Assembly: GCF_000739735.1 (NCBI RefSeq)
Contig: NZ_BBJF01000013.1
Span: 1-64,000 of the forward strand
Direction of reading: 5' to 3'
From: Paraburkholderia ginsengisoli NBRC 100965
GTDB taxonomy: Bacteria > Pseudomonadota > Gammaproteobacteria > Burkholderiales > Burkholderiaceae
Length of the DNA stretch: 64,000 bases
In this document: piece after piece, positions 41,159-50,382 of the stretch
How positions within the stretch are numbered: position 1 is the stretch's first letter
How the letters are laid out: each line of letters starts with the position of its first letter
The notes under the pieces: model-generated
What the model was told of the DNA's origin: nothing
Database searches by the model: none
The model's input: only the letters and a program-made list of their open reading frames with translations
Made by a program: the position numbers and the translations under genes

Positions 41159-43411
41159 TCACCCGGCAATACTGTCGTAACCGTAATAACCGCCCTGGTA
41201 TCCGGAGCCAAGAAACGCGCCTTCCTGCGGCACGTCGGTGAGCAGCACGCCGCGCATCGCGACGCCGCCGTTGCGCAACCGCCTGGTCGTCTCGATGATC
41301 TCGTTGAGCGGATGGCGGCCGTGGCGCACCACCAGCAGCGTCGTGCCCGCGTATTTGCCGATCAGCGTCGAGTCCGTGACCGCGAGCACCGGCGGCGTAT
41401 CGACGATGACGAGGTCGTAGTGCGGCTTCAGTTCGTCGAGCATCGTTTCGAAGCGCTTGCTCGTCAGCAGTTCGGCGGGATGCGCGGGCAGCGTCCCCTT
41501 GGGGAGCACGTCGAGACCGGGCAGCACATCGCGCTGGATCATCGCGTGCAGATTGCCGCCGCTCAGCACGTCGGACAGACCCGGCTGATGGGGGATGCCG
41601 AAATGCGAATGGACGTCGCCGCGCCGCATGTCGCCGTCGATGATCAGCACGCGCTTGTTCGCCGACGCCACCAGCGCCGACAGGTTCACCGACAGGAACG
41701 ACTTGCCGCTATCGGGCCGCGAGCCGGTGATCATCACGACATTGTTCTCGGCATGGTCGAGCGATAGTTGCAACGACGTGCGCAGATTGCGCACGCCTTC
41801 CACCGCGAGATCTTCGGGCGCCTGCTGCGCGAGCACATGCAGCCCGCGCCGGCGCAGCGCCACCTTTTCCTGCAGGCGCAACTGGGTCTGGCTGCGCGGC
41901 ACGACCGCGAATACGGGCAGGCCGAGCCTCGCTTCGAGTTCGTCCGAACGCTCGACGCCGCCAAACATCGCGCGCTTGAAGAAGGTCAACAGGATGCCAA
42001 GTCCGAGGCCGCCGCCGAGCGCGATCAGAATCGCCAGCATGCGCTTCGGGCGCACGGGCTCGTCGGGCGCTTCGGCGAAGTCCACCACGCGCACGCTGCC
42101 GACCTGGCCGGCCTTCGCGACGCGCAATTGCTGCGCGCTGTTCAGCACATTCGTGTAAAGGTCCGTGTTGACACGCACATCGCGCAGCAGGCGCACCGCG
42201 TTCTGCTCGGTGTCCGGCATCACCGAAACGGTGCGGTTCATGTTGATCTGCGCGCCCTGCAACGCGGCGATCTGCGCGTCGAGCGCCGCCACCATCGGAT
42301 GACTCGCGGTGAAGCGCTGCAACATCTCGGCGCGTTGCTGTTGCAGATCGAGCAGCCGGGTCTTGTTGTCGACGATCTGCTGCACAAGCAGGCGGCTTTC
42401 CTCGCCGATATCGACCGTGCCGTGCGTGTTGCGGAATTTGTTGTAGCGTTGCTCGGCTTCGTCGAGTTCCTTGCGCAAAGCCGGCAGTTGCTGCTCGAGA
42501 AACGCCAGCGTCTGATCGGCCTCGGTCGAACGGCTCGCGATGTCCTGACGCAGGAACTCGCGCGCCACGCTGTTGACGATCGCCGCGGTCAACACGGGAT
42601 CGCCGCCTTCGACACTCGCGCGTATCACGCCGGATTGCGACGTGGTTTCGTGAATCTGCAGCGCTTTTTGCAAACGGTCGACCGTGCTCAGCGTCGACGC
42701 GCGCGACAGTTCGAAGCGCGAGCCGGGCGTGCCGGCCAGCTTGTCGACGTGCAGCGCGATCGGGCCGTCGGCGGTATCGGTCGCGACGGTCTCGCCGACG
42801 CGGCCCGACAGGATCGCGATGCCGTTCGGGTCACGCAGCACATACGTGCCGTCGGCGCCGGCGATCAGCGTGAAGGTCGCGTCGTACATCTCCTTCGACG
42901 TATCGAAGCGCGACACCGCAATGCTCTCGCCGCCCCACGCGAAGCCCGACAGATTGATGAACGACGGCAGCCTGAAACCCCATTTGCCGTTCACCAGCCC
43001 CGCGATCGCTCTGCCGATCACCGGCAGATAACGCGGCGTCGCCGTGATATCGAGGTGCAGATTCCTGACCGTCTCCTCCGTGACGAGCCGCGACTTCAGC
43101 AACTCGATCTGCGCCGCCGTCGACGGCCGGGTGTCGAACATGCCGGTGAGCGACGACAAGGCATCCTTGCCGCTCGCACCGGCATTGGCAGTTGCATTGC
43201 CGTTGGCCGACCTGTCCTCGACGTGAAACAGCACGTCCGCACGATACGTGGGCGGCGCGAGAAACGCGTACGCGCACCCCAGCGCGAGTGCGATCAGCGT
43301 CACCGTCAGGATGGTGCGCCACCCGCGCACGATCGTGCGCAGGTAGTCCGACAGATGAGGCACGTCCGGTCCGGACACGTCGGTGTAGCGGTTGTCGTAG
43401 TTGATGGCCAT
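41159..43411 (-). CDS. Polysaccharide co-polymerase / tyrosine autokinase (BceF/Wzc-like BY-kinase), locus B
   Basis: A 750-residue inner-membrane protein with a Wzz-type periplasmic domain between membrane segments near residues 33-53 and 445-465, coiled-coil helices between, and a cytoplasmic kinase. The kinase shows Walker A GSRPDSGKSF (about 563), Walker A' IIDGDMRRGD and Walker B LVIVDTPP. The tail GYQGGYYGYD has a tyrosine cluster for autophosphorylation. It pairs with the OPX lipoprotein encoded 55 bp upstream to control export and chain length. Architecture is that of BceF in the cepacian locus. The tyrosine-phosphatase (BceD) gene usual there is not in this window. Confidence 0.94.
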   Translation of the reverse strand: MAINYDNRYTDVSGPDVPHLSDYLRTIVRGWRTILTVTLIALALGCAYAFLAPPTYRADVLFHVEDRSANGNATANAGASGKDALSSLTGMFDTRPSTAAQIELLKSRLVTEETVRNLHLDITATPRYLPVIGRAIAGLVNGKWGFRLPSFINLSGFAWGGESIAVSRFDTSKEMYDATFTLIAGADGTYVLRDPNGIAILSGRVGETVATDTADGPIALHVDKLAGTPGSRFELSRASTLSTVDRLQKALQIHETTSQSGVIRASVEGGDPVLTAAIVNSVAREFLRQDIASRSTEADQTLAFLEQQLPALRKELDEAEQRYNKFRNTHGTVDIGEESRLLVQQIVDNKTRLLDLQQQRAEMLQRFTASHPMVAALDAQIAALQGAQINMNRTVSVMPDTEQNAVRLLRDVRVNTDLYTNVLNSAQQLRVAKAGQVGSVRVVDFAEAPDEPVRPKRMLAILIALGGGLGLGILLTFFKRAMFGGVERSDELEARLGLPVFAVVPRSQTQLRLQEKVALRRRGLHVLAQQAPEDLAVEGVRNLRTSLQLSLDHAENNVVMITGSRPDSGKSFLSVNLSALVASANKRVLIIDGDMRRGDVHSHFGIPHQPGLSDVLSGGNLHAMIQRDVLPGLDVLPKGTLPAHPAELLTSKRFETMLDELKPHYDLVIVDTPPVLAVTDSTLIGKYAGTTLLVVRHGRHPLNEIIETTRRLRNGGVAMRGVLLTDVPQEGAFLGSGYQGGYYGYDSIAG

Positions 43412-43466
43412 TTTTTTTCTTCACCCAACAAAGCCCGGCGGTTCAGGGTTCAGGTTGCGCGTCGCA

Positions 43467-44606
43467 TCATTTCGTCAGCACCACGCCCGTCACAGCCGCA
43501 TTGATGGCCGGCAGCAGCAGGTTCAACACGCGGTTGAAGCGAACCAGTCCGCCTTGTCCGACGTAGACGATGTCTTTCGGCTGAAGCTCGAACTGATTGG
43601 CGAGCACCATGGAAACCGGCGAGGTCGCATCCAGGTGATAGATCTGCGGCGACTCGCTCGTCGAATTGCGGATCACGAACACCTGCTGCGCCGCGGCCGT
43701 GTTCGAATCGAAGCTGCCGCCATCGGAGATCGCTTGCGACAGCGTCAGCGAACCGTTGCGCAACGGCAGGACGGTGGCCGGCTTGTTGACCTCGCCCATC
43801 ACGTACACGCCGCTGTCTTCACGCGCCGCCACCCGTACCAGGTCGCCCGGCTGCAGATAGATCTGCGACGGATTGCGGCCGCGCTTGATCAGATCGTCGA
43901 CATTGATCGGATACACGACGCCGTTGCGGACCAGCTCGACGCGGCTGCGGTCGGCATTCGCGCTGAAGCCGCCGCCCTGGTTGATCGCCATCGTCAGCGA
44001 CATCGGAATGTCGTTGAGCGATTGCGCGCCGGGCGTGCGCACTTCACCGTCCAGATAAACCTGCGAATTGCGGAACGACGCCACGCGCACCGTCACTTCG
44101 GGCTTCTGGTACACCTTGCTCAGACGGGCGTGCAGTTCCCTCTGGATCGTCGCGACGTCCTTGCCGGCCACATGCATGTTGCCCGCGTACGGGAACTGCA
44201 TGTCGCCGTTTTCGTCGATCAGGAAGCCCGGAATCGCGTCCGCATTGCGCGTGCTCTGGTTCGGCTGTCCGAGCGCGGCGGCCAGTTCCGGGTGATCCCA
44301 CACGACGATCTGCAGCACGTCGCCGGGGCCGACCTTATAGACGGGTGGCGTGCCGAACAGGCCAAGCGTCTGCGACGGCAGTGCCGCCGACGTTTGATCC
44401 GCGTGTATCTTGCGCAGCAGGGTCAGGTTGATATCGGTAATCGGTATCTGCTGTTGCTGCGCGGCTTCCGTGCTGAAGTCACCCCCTGTGTCCTGGATCG
44501 CGGCCGGCGTGACCATCCGTTGACCGGGTGCGATCCCGCATCCGGAAAGCAGCGTTGCCGTAGCGAAAACCAGGAGACTTCCCGTGCGTAGACCAAGTGA
44601 GCTCAT
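43467..44606 (-). CDS. Outer-membrane polysaccharide export lipoprotein (OPX, Wza/BceE-like)
   Basis: A 379-residue lipoprotein. The signal peptide ends in the lipobox LLSGC (Cys23). Then come the poly-export domain (YKVGPGDVLQIVVWDHPEL, about residues 90-108) and SLBB segments (VYLDGEVRTPGAQSL; YVMGEVNKPATVLPL), and the C-terminal region ends in a short hydrophobic helix. Such proteins form the octameric outer-membrane channel and contact the BY-kinase. It is the only OPX gene in the window, so locus A may also depend on it. Confidence 0.94.
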   Translation of the reverse strand: MSSLGLRTGSLLVFATATLLSGCGIAPGQRMVTPAAIQDTGGDFSTEAAQQQQIPITDINLTLLRKIHADQTSAALPSQTLGLFGTPPVYKVGPGDVLQIVVWDHPELAAALGQPNQSTRNADAIPGFLIDENGDMQFPYAGNMHVAGKDVATIQRELHARLSKVYQKPEVTVRVASFRNSQVYLDGEVRTPGAQSLNDIPMSLTMAINQGGGFSANADRSRVELVRNGVVYPINVDDLIKRGRNPSQIYLQPGDLVRVAAREDSGVYVMGEVNKPATVLPLRNGSLTLSQAISDGGSFDSNTAAAQQVFVIRNSTSESPQIYHLDATSPVSMVLANQFELQPKDIVYVGQGGLVRFNRVLNLLLPAINAAVTGVVLTK

Positions 44607-44671
44607 GATATTTCCTCCGTGCGCGCGGCAACCGCTCCCAAAGGCGGTAGCGCCGGCGTGTTTTTAAATGC

Positions 44672-46057
44672 TTAGTAAGCGTTTCGATGCACCAGTCCAG
44701 CGACAATCGTCGCGCCGATAATCCGCATGTCGAGTGCGAACGACCAATGGCCCAGGTAATACAGGTCATGTTCGACGCGACGTTCCATCTTTTCGATGCG
44801 GTCAGTCTCGCCCCGGAAGCCGTTGATCTGCGCCCAGCCCGTGATGCCCGGCTTGATCCGGTAGCGATTGATGTAGCCGGCGACCACTTTCTGATAGAGG
44901 TCGTCGTGCTCGAGTGCATGGGGACGCGGTCCAACGACCGACATGTCGCCACGCAACACGTTGAAAAATTGCGGCAGCTCGTCGAGACTCGTGCGGCGCA
45001 GGAACGCGCCCACTTTCGTCACGCGCTTGTCGTGCCGCGTGGCCTGGCTGAGCGCACCCTTCGCTTCGGTATGCAGACGCATCGAGCGGAACTTGTAGAT
45101 CGTGAAGACGCGGCCGTCCGCGCCCTTGCGTTTCTGTCTGAACAGCACCGGCCCGCGCGACGAGAGCTTCACCGCGAGCGCGATCGCCAGCATCAGCGGC
45201 GCAAGTGCGAGCAACGCGGTGGCCGCGAACAGCCGGTCGAAAATTTCCTTTTTCAGCATCGAACTAGCCGACAGCGGCGAGGCAACCAGATTGATCGCCG
45301 GCATGCCGAGCAGGTCCACCACGCCGCTACCTTCGAACAGCGCGTGACTGCGCACGTCCGGCATGAAGCGGATATTCACCAGATCGTCGCGGAACTCGCC
45401 GATCAACGAACAGATCAGCGGCTCCTCGCTCAGCGACAGCATCAGCCACAGCTCGTGCACGTCGTTCGTGCGGATGTAGCCGGCGAGCGCGTCGACCGTA
45501 TCGAAGACCGGCACGCCCCGGTTCGCCACCGCCGACTCGTCCGGGCGCGTGTTGTAGACGGCGGTCGCGCGAAAACCGGCGGTCGGCGCGGACTCGATGC
45601 GGCGAATGATCGCGTCGCATTGCGTGCCGCTGCCGACGATCGCGACCTGATGCAGATTCATGCCGGCGCCGCGAGCACGCGCCAGCACCGCGTGCGTGAT
45701 CAGCCGGTACGAGATCAGCAGGCCGCCCGTCACCGCGGTCCAGTACGAGAACCACAGCCGCGACACGAGGTCGATGCGATGCAGCGAATACATCAGCACG
45801 AGCGCGCAACATTGCACCATCAGCCACGCGAGCGACACCTGCCCGGCCAGCGCCAGCTTCGAGCGGCCGCGCCACGATTCGTAGACGCCGAACGCCGGGA
45901 AAATCGCCAGCGCGAACGCGGCGGAAAACATCACGAGCGCCCAATAGAACCCGGCTTGGGCGAGATAGTCGAAGCGGATCTGCGACGCCACCGCCGCTCC
46001 CGCCAACACCAACGCGACATCGAAAACCCGCGCGAGTAAATCCTGAAACTTGCGCAT
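44672..46057 (-). CDS. Undecaprenyl-phosphate glucose phosphotransferase (WcaJ/BceB-like)
   Basis: A 461-residue membrane enzyme from ATG 46057 (MRKFQDLLARVFDVALVLAG). Four N-terminal membrane helices are followed by a soluble Rossmann-like segment (VAIVGSGTQCDAIIR, about 150), a fifth membrane segment, and the catalytic domain with LFRQKRKGADGRVFTIYKFR and TSLDELPQFFNVLRGDMS, ending GPRPHA. It starts repeat-unit synthesis by moving hexose-1-P, usually glucose, from a UDP-sugar to undecaprenyl phosphate. A much longer upstream open frame overlaps manC and is ignored. Gene order manC-this gene-OPX-kinase matches the cepacian type. Confidence 0.94.
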   Translation of the reverse strand: MRKFQDLLARVFDVALVLAGAAVASQIRFDYLAQAGFYWALVMFSAAFALAIFPAFGVYESWRGRSKLALAGQVSLAWLMVQCCALVLMYSLHRIDLVSRLWFSYWTAVTGGLLISYRLITHAVLARARGAGMNLHQVAIVGSGTQCDAIIRRIESAPTAGFRATAVYNTRPDESAVANRGVPVFDTVDALAGYIRTNDVHELWLMLSLSEEPLICSLIGEFRDDLVNIRFMPDVRSHALFEGSGVVDLLGMPAINLVASPLSASSMLKKEIFDRLFAATALLALAPLMLAIALAVKLSSRGPVLFRQKRKGADGRVFTIYKFRSMRLHTEAKGALSQATRHDKRVTKVGAFLRRTSLDELPQFFNVLRGDMSVVGPRPHALEHDDLYQKVVAGYINRYRIKPGITGWAQINGFRGETDRIEKMERRVEHDLYYLGHWSFALDMRIIGATIVAGLVHRNAY

Positions 46058-46125
46058 TTTGCTTGCCTCTGTGCTTACGTCGTTACTTGCCGTTCCTGGT
46101 CCGCGAATGAATACCGGCGGGCTGC

Positions 46126-47694
46126 TCAGGAGCAGCGCCCGTAGTTGTCGTTGAACCTCACAATGTCGTCTTCGTCGAGATAGGCGCCAGACTGGATTTC
46201 GATGATTTCGAGCGGTACTTTCCCCGGATTTTCGAGCCGGTGCCGCGTACCGAGCGGGATGTAGGTCGATTCGTTTTCGCTCAGCAGGAACTGCTCTTCG
46301 CCGCGCGTGACGCGCGCCGTACCGCGCACGACGACCCAGTGTTCGGCGCGGTGGTGATGCAGTTGCAACGACAGTTGCGCGCCCGGCGTGACGACGATGC
46401 GCTTGACCTGGAAACGCTCGCCACGGTCGAGCGAATCGTAGTACCCCCAGGGGCGGTGCACCTTGCGATGCGCGTCGGCTTCGGGTGCGTGCTGAGCCTT
46501 GATGCGCGACACCAGCCCCTTCACGTCCTGCACATGCGAGCGGTCGACCACCAGCACGGCGTCGGCGGTTTCGACCACCACCACGTTGGTGGTGCCGACG
46601 CACGCGACCAGCCGTCCCTCCGAATGCGCGTAGCTCGACACCGCGCCTTCGAACGCGACCCGCCCGCGCCCCGCATTGCCGTTGGCGTCCTTGTCCATCG
46701 CAGCCCACACGGCGTCCCACGAGCCGAGGTCGGACCAGCCGGCATCGAGTCTGACCACCACGCCGGCGGGCTTCACTACCGTTGCGCTATCGAGCGGCCC
46801 TGCGGCGGCGCTGTCGGCGGTGTCGGCGCTGTCGGTCAGGCGTTCCATCACCGCGTAGTCGATCGAATCAGCGGGCACGCCGAGAAACGCGTCCAGCAGC
46901 GGACGGAACACCGCGTCGTCTTTCCTGCCGCCGGCGAACGCGCGTTCGCAGGCCGCATACATCTCGGGTTGCAGACGCTTCAGCGTGTCGAGCCACACAC
47001 GGGCCCGCACGATGAAGATCCCGCTGTTCCACCAGTACTTCCCGGCCGCCACGTACTGCGTGGCGATTTCCTCGGCGGGCTTCTCGACGAAACCGTCGAT
47101 CGCATGCCCGCCGTCGCCCAGTTCTGCGCCGATGCGGACATAGCCGAAGCCCGTGTCGGGACGCGTGGGCGGCACGCCCAGCGTCACGATCGCGCCGCGC
47201 TCCGCGTAGCGCGCGGCGCATTCGAGCGCGCCTTGCAACGCGGGCACGTCGGCGATCGAATGGTCGGCCGGCATCACGAAGAGAATCGCGTCGTCGCCAT
47301 CCGCGCAGGCAAGCGACGCCGCCAGCGTCAACGCGGGCGCCGTATCGCGGCGTGCCGGCTCGACGATCAGACGAGCGTCGACGCCGTTTTCGTGAAGCTG
47401 TTCAGCAATCACGAAGCGATGTTCTTCGCCGCACACGATGATCGGCGCAGCGTCGACGCTCCAGCCGGCCGGAAAGCCGTCCATGCGCCGCGTGGTGGCC
47501 TGCAGCAGCGAGTCCGAGCCGACCACGTCGATCAGTTGCTTCGGAAAACTTTCGCGCGACACGGGCCACAGCCGCGTGCCCGATCCCCCCGCAAGGATGA
47601 CCGGGACGATATACGCGCAACGCGCGCCCGCCGCTCCGGCAACCGCGTCGTCCGGTCCGGCCGACGCAGCGCTTCCCGCTCCCTGAGTCAACAT
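46126..47694 (-). CDS. manC: Mannose-1-phosphate guanylyltransferase / mannose-6-phosphate isomerase
   Basis: A 522-residue bifunctional enzyme from ATG 47694, chosen for AAGGA eight bases upstream. The N-terminal nucleotidyltransferase shows ILAGGSGTRLWPVSRESFPK, the pyrophosphorylase signature, and FVEKP. The C-terminal cupin isomerase part has HHHRAEHWVVVRG and HRLENPGKVPLEIIEIQ. It makes GDP-mannose from mannose-6-P or fructose-6-P, the donor for mannose and derived sugars in the exopolysaccharide. It is the BceA counterpart and likely the first biosynthetic gene of locus B. Confidence 0.96.
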   Translation of the reverse strand: MLTQGAGSAASAGPDDAVAGAAGARCAYIVPVILAGGSGTRLWPVSRESFPKQLIDVVGSDSLLQATTRRMDGFPAGWSVDAAPIIVCGEEHRFVIAEQLHENGVDARLIVEPARRDTAPALTLAASLACADGDDAILFVMPADHSIADVPALQGALECAARYAERGAIVTLGVPPTRPDTGFGYVRIGAELGDGGHAIDGFVEKPAEEIATQYVAAGKYWWNSGIFIVRARVWLDTLKRLQPEMYAACERAFAGGRKDDAVFRPLLDAFLGVPADSIDYAVMERLTDSADTADSAAAGPLDSATVVKPAGVVVRLDAGWSDLGSWDAVWAAMDKDANGNAGRGRVAFEGAVSSYAHSEGRLVACVGTTNVVVVETADAVLVVDRSHVQDVKGLVSRIKAQHAPEADAHRKVHRPWGYYDSLDRGERFQVKRIVVTPGAQLSLQLHHHRAEHWVVVRGTARVTRGEEQFLLSENESTYIPLGTRHRLENPGKVPLEIIEIQSGAYLDEDDIVRFNDNYGRCS

Positions 47695-47779
47695 ATTCGG
47701 ATTCCTTATAGTTATCACAAGTCTTCGGAAATACTCGCCGGCGCCGTGCTTCGCGCGGCCGCCGGCTCCCCCGTCGGTC

Positions 47780-48742
47780 CTACTCGCCGGCCATGCGCCG
47801 GCTTTGAATCCTGAATTCGGTCGGAGAAATTCTCATCCGCTTGCGAAACACTTTGGCGAGCCGGTCGCCGTTGCCCATGCCGGTGCGCCGCGCAATCTTG
47901 TCGACCGGCAATTCGGATTCGGTCAACAGGCTGCACGTCACCGCGAGGCGTTCGTGCAGCAGAAAGTTCGACGGCGTGATGCCCATTTCCATCTTGAAGC
48001 GGCGCAAAAAGTTGCGCTCGCTCATTGCCGCGACCTGCGCCGCATCGGCGATCGAAATCGCCTGCTGGCAGTTCTCCTGCAACCAGCGCGCCGCTGCGCG
48101 CACCTTGTCGCCGGGACTCAGGCCGCCGTCTTCGCCAAGCAGCGGCGCGAGGTTCGAGCACGAATCGGCGAGCAGGCGTTCGGCCACCGAGCGCGCGGTG
48201 GCCGCGCCCAGATCGCGCTTGATCATCGCGAGCGCGCTTCTCATCGATTCGAGCCGGCCGGCCGCCTCGACGCCCGGCTCCTGCGGCCGCGGATCGACGC
48301 TCGTATTGCCGTCGCCCGGGTACGCCGCATCCAGCAACGCCTGGCCCTCCGCAATCGGCCGGATCACGCCGGCCGCGTGGCGAATGCGGCGCAGCCACGC
48401 GATCAGTCGAGTGTCGCCGGCGGCCACGCCCGCACCCTTGCCGCCTGCCACGTACAACGCATCGAAGCCGGCGTCATGCCGTGCATCGAGTTGCTCGGTC
48501 CACACCCGCAGTCCCGACGACGACCTCACCATGCCGCCGTCGGCGGAGAGAAAAGCCACGTCGTAAAACCAGCCGCCGGTGTCGGACGAAGCGAGCTCGT
48601 TCGCCGCCTGGAAGACCTCGGCCACCACGCCCGCGCCTTGCAACGAGCAGTCGTTGAACATCAGGAGCGCGATGCGACGCGTCCCCTTGTTCGGAGCGTG
48701 CACCCAGCGCAGCATTGCGGACTCGAGACTCGAGCAGGTCAT
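47780..48742 (-). CDS. GlxA-type AraC-family transcriptional regulator
   Basis: A 320-residue regulator from ATG 48742 (AGAGG six bases upstream; ATG 48748 and GTG 48772 are alternatives). The N-terminal half is a DJ-1/PfpI-like domain (RRIALLMFNDCSLQGAG, then DALYVAGGKG) lacking the usual catalytic Cys context. The C-terminal half is a double helix-turn-helix (ISIADAAQVAAMSERNFLRR and VDKIARRTGMGNGDRLAKVF). It is 85 bp before manC on the same strand and probably regulates locus B, as such genes do at cepacian-type clusters. Its own promoter must lie in the long spacer upstream. Confidence 0.88.
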   Translation of the reverse strand: MTCSSLESAMLRWVHAPNKGTRRIALLMFNDCSLQGAGVVAEVFQAANELASSDTGGWFYDVAFLSADGGMVRSSSGLRVWTEQLDARHDAGFDALYVAGGKGAGVAAGDTRLIAWLRRIRHAAGVIRPIAEGQALLDAAYPGDGNTSVDPRPQEPGVEAAGRLESMRSALAMIKRDLGAATARSVAERLLADSCSNLAPLLGEDGGLSPGDKVRAAARWLQENCQQAISIADAAQVAAMSERNFLRRFKMEMGITPSNFLLHERLAVTCSLLTESELPVDKIARRTGMGNGDRLAKVFRKRMRISPTEFRIQSRRMAGE

Positions 48743-49637
48743 AGTCATCCTCTTCCCAACTAAAGGATCCACTGTTCACCTTGACGGCCACGAAGAGTCC
48801 CGCTTCGTAAGGACATCATAGTGACGGCCGGTCCAGCGCCCAGCCGCGATGACCGAAAGTGCGGACATGTTGGCGCATTGCCTACGCAGGAAGCGAAGTG
48901 AGGACCGAACGACCGGGCTCACCTCTTTTCCCCCGCATTAATTCGCAGCGCGACTACGGTTCGCTACGAATGAATAGGCATTTCGCGAATCTTAGTGCAC
49001 GCAATGGGATGTTTAAGTACGCCACCGCACACTGCGAGGCCCCTCGAAAATGACGCGCGGACAATTCGATTCGCCCGCGATCTCGCACATTCGAAGATAT
49101 TTTTTTTCGGGAGATAGGCCAAATGAGTTTAGCCGTCTTTACCGTTTGCGCTTTCTCTGATGCGGCCGCAGCAGGCCTCGCTTTACCGAATAAAGCTATG
49201 TGGGACAAGGAACGCTGGCCGCGTCACGGCAATAAGTTCTCGGCGTGGCGAAATGCCGATTTAATCGGGCGGATTGCGTGATGGGCCTGAGTGACGTGAG
49301 TGCAATAGACCGGCGATACCCGTGGCAAATCATGAATACGGTAAACGGCACCTGTCGCGCGGCGATCGACGGGCTCGCGCCGATTACGTCGAGGAAGAAC
49401 GCGGTTCAATCCGCCATTGAAACGCGCCAATCGCTCTGCAATTTTCACCACGCGTGGTCGCGTGAGGCATACGCGGGTCACGTTCCGTTGACCACGTGGA
49501 GCGAGCGCAATGTCCGCACAAGCTCAGGCGATAAGCCGATAGCGCGAAGCGATGTACCGGGGTCGACGCGCGCCAGCGCACGGAAAACGGCGGCGCCGTG
49601 GCGCTACCATGCGTGACCACACGCTGGAGCATTCCAT
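48743..49637. other. Spacer of about 895 bp, no recognised gene
   Basis: Only short open frames are seen and none has both a ribosome site and a recognisable motif. The part around 48930-49120 is AT-richer than average and includes an A/T-run (AAGATATTTTTTTTCGGG at 49095). This is the place for the AraC-regulator promoter on the minus strand and the promoter of the small plus-strand gene at 49638. Confidence 0.55.
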
Positions 49638-49784
49638 ATGAACAGCCTTTCATGGGCGCTGCTAATACTGGCCGCAATGGTCGGCGCATTCCTGTTTGCC
49701 GCAATCGGCGCGGCGACTCTGGCACTGCTGCTCGCGCAGGTGTCGGATCGACTCGCGCGCAGCGACGAACAGCGGAATTGCTAG
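49638..49784 (+). CDS. Very small membrane protein (48 residues)
   Basis: ATG 49638 is preceded by GGAG at good distance. The product starts MNSLSWALLILAAMVGAF, is almost entirely hydrophobic up to residue 34 (one long or two short membrane helices) and ends in a charged tail LARSDEQRNC. I recognise no family. The clean ribosome site and strongly biased composition support translation. Confidence 0.5.
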   Translation: MNSLSWALLILAAMVGAFLFAAIGAATLALLLAQVSDRLARSDEQRNC

Positions 49785-49921
49785 CGCGCTCGCGGCGCGC
49801 ATATGCGTCCGGCATGGCCTGCGAACGCGCGAGCTCATAAAAATTCCGGCATCGGCGGCGAAATCAGCGCAAACTAGATGACTGCTCCCCTCTGGAGCAA
49901 AACGCCAACTGGGAGTTCGTC

Positions 49922-50062
49922 ATGGCAAAAGGTCAAATGCGCAGCAACCGCGAAGTCAAAAAACCGAAGCAGGAGAAGAAACCGCAACCTGCCACGTCGC
50001 CATCCGGCGGGACGCCGATCCGTGTAGCGCCGAGCGTCTCGGCGACACAGAAGAAGCATTGA
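49922..50062 (+). CDS. Very small basic protein (46 residues)
   Basis: ATG 49922 follows GGGAG by seven bases. The product is Lys/Gln/Pro-rich and basic (MAKGQMRSNREVKKPKQEKK at the start) and looks unstructured. From memory, short proteins of this type are common and conserved in Burkholderiaceae, without a known function. A stem-loop follows the stop. Confidence 0.65.
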   Translation: MAKGQMRSNREVKKPKQEKKPQPATSPSGGTPIRVAPSVSATQKKH

Positions 50063-50068
50063 ACGAGT

Positions 50069-50093
50069 CGGCCCGCCCTTACCCGGCGGGCCG
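50069..50093 (+). terminator. Probable terminator after the small basic protein gene
   Basis: CGGCCCGCC / GGCGGGCCG with a 7-nt loop starts 7 bases after the stop. The following run is weak (AAGTGCTTTAT). The stretch on to 50382 has no recognised gene. Confidence 0.65.
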
Positions 50094-50382
50094 AAGTGCT
50101 TTATCAGCTGGCAATGGCGCTGCCTGGAAGGACCGGGCGGTGGGATCGCCGTCATCGCCACCGCCAACGTCATCGCGCCGAAAGAACGTGAACGCCCTGT
50201 TCACGTCCAAGGGCGCCCGTCGATCACGCGCTTGCCCGGGATTTTCTGTCTCGCTATGCTGACGGACGCGCAAGCGCGCCCGGCGGCGCAAACCGCATGG
50301 ATCGCGGTACTGCACGAAAAATAAACCGCGACAACAACTCCACTCGCGGCACCAACAAGAACCACCGCTCAAGGGCTTCCCC

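Noticed and set aside
40740..41162. Longer 140-codon version of the small Cys-containing ORF
   Set aside because: The ATG at 41060 has a good ribosome site while the upstream start overlaps the kinase stop without one.
44643..44651. GGCGGTAGC, resembling the ops/JUMPstart element of RfaH-regulated polysaccharide operons
   Set aside because: It is on the plus strand while the adjacent genes are read from the minus strand, and it lies between genes rather than in a leader.
44672..46720. Longer 682-codon version of the WcaJ-like gene
   Set aside because: The extra 221 codons overlap manC and read as low-complexity Arg/Gly; the family start at 46057 is clear.
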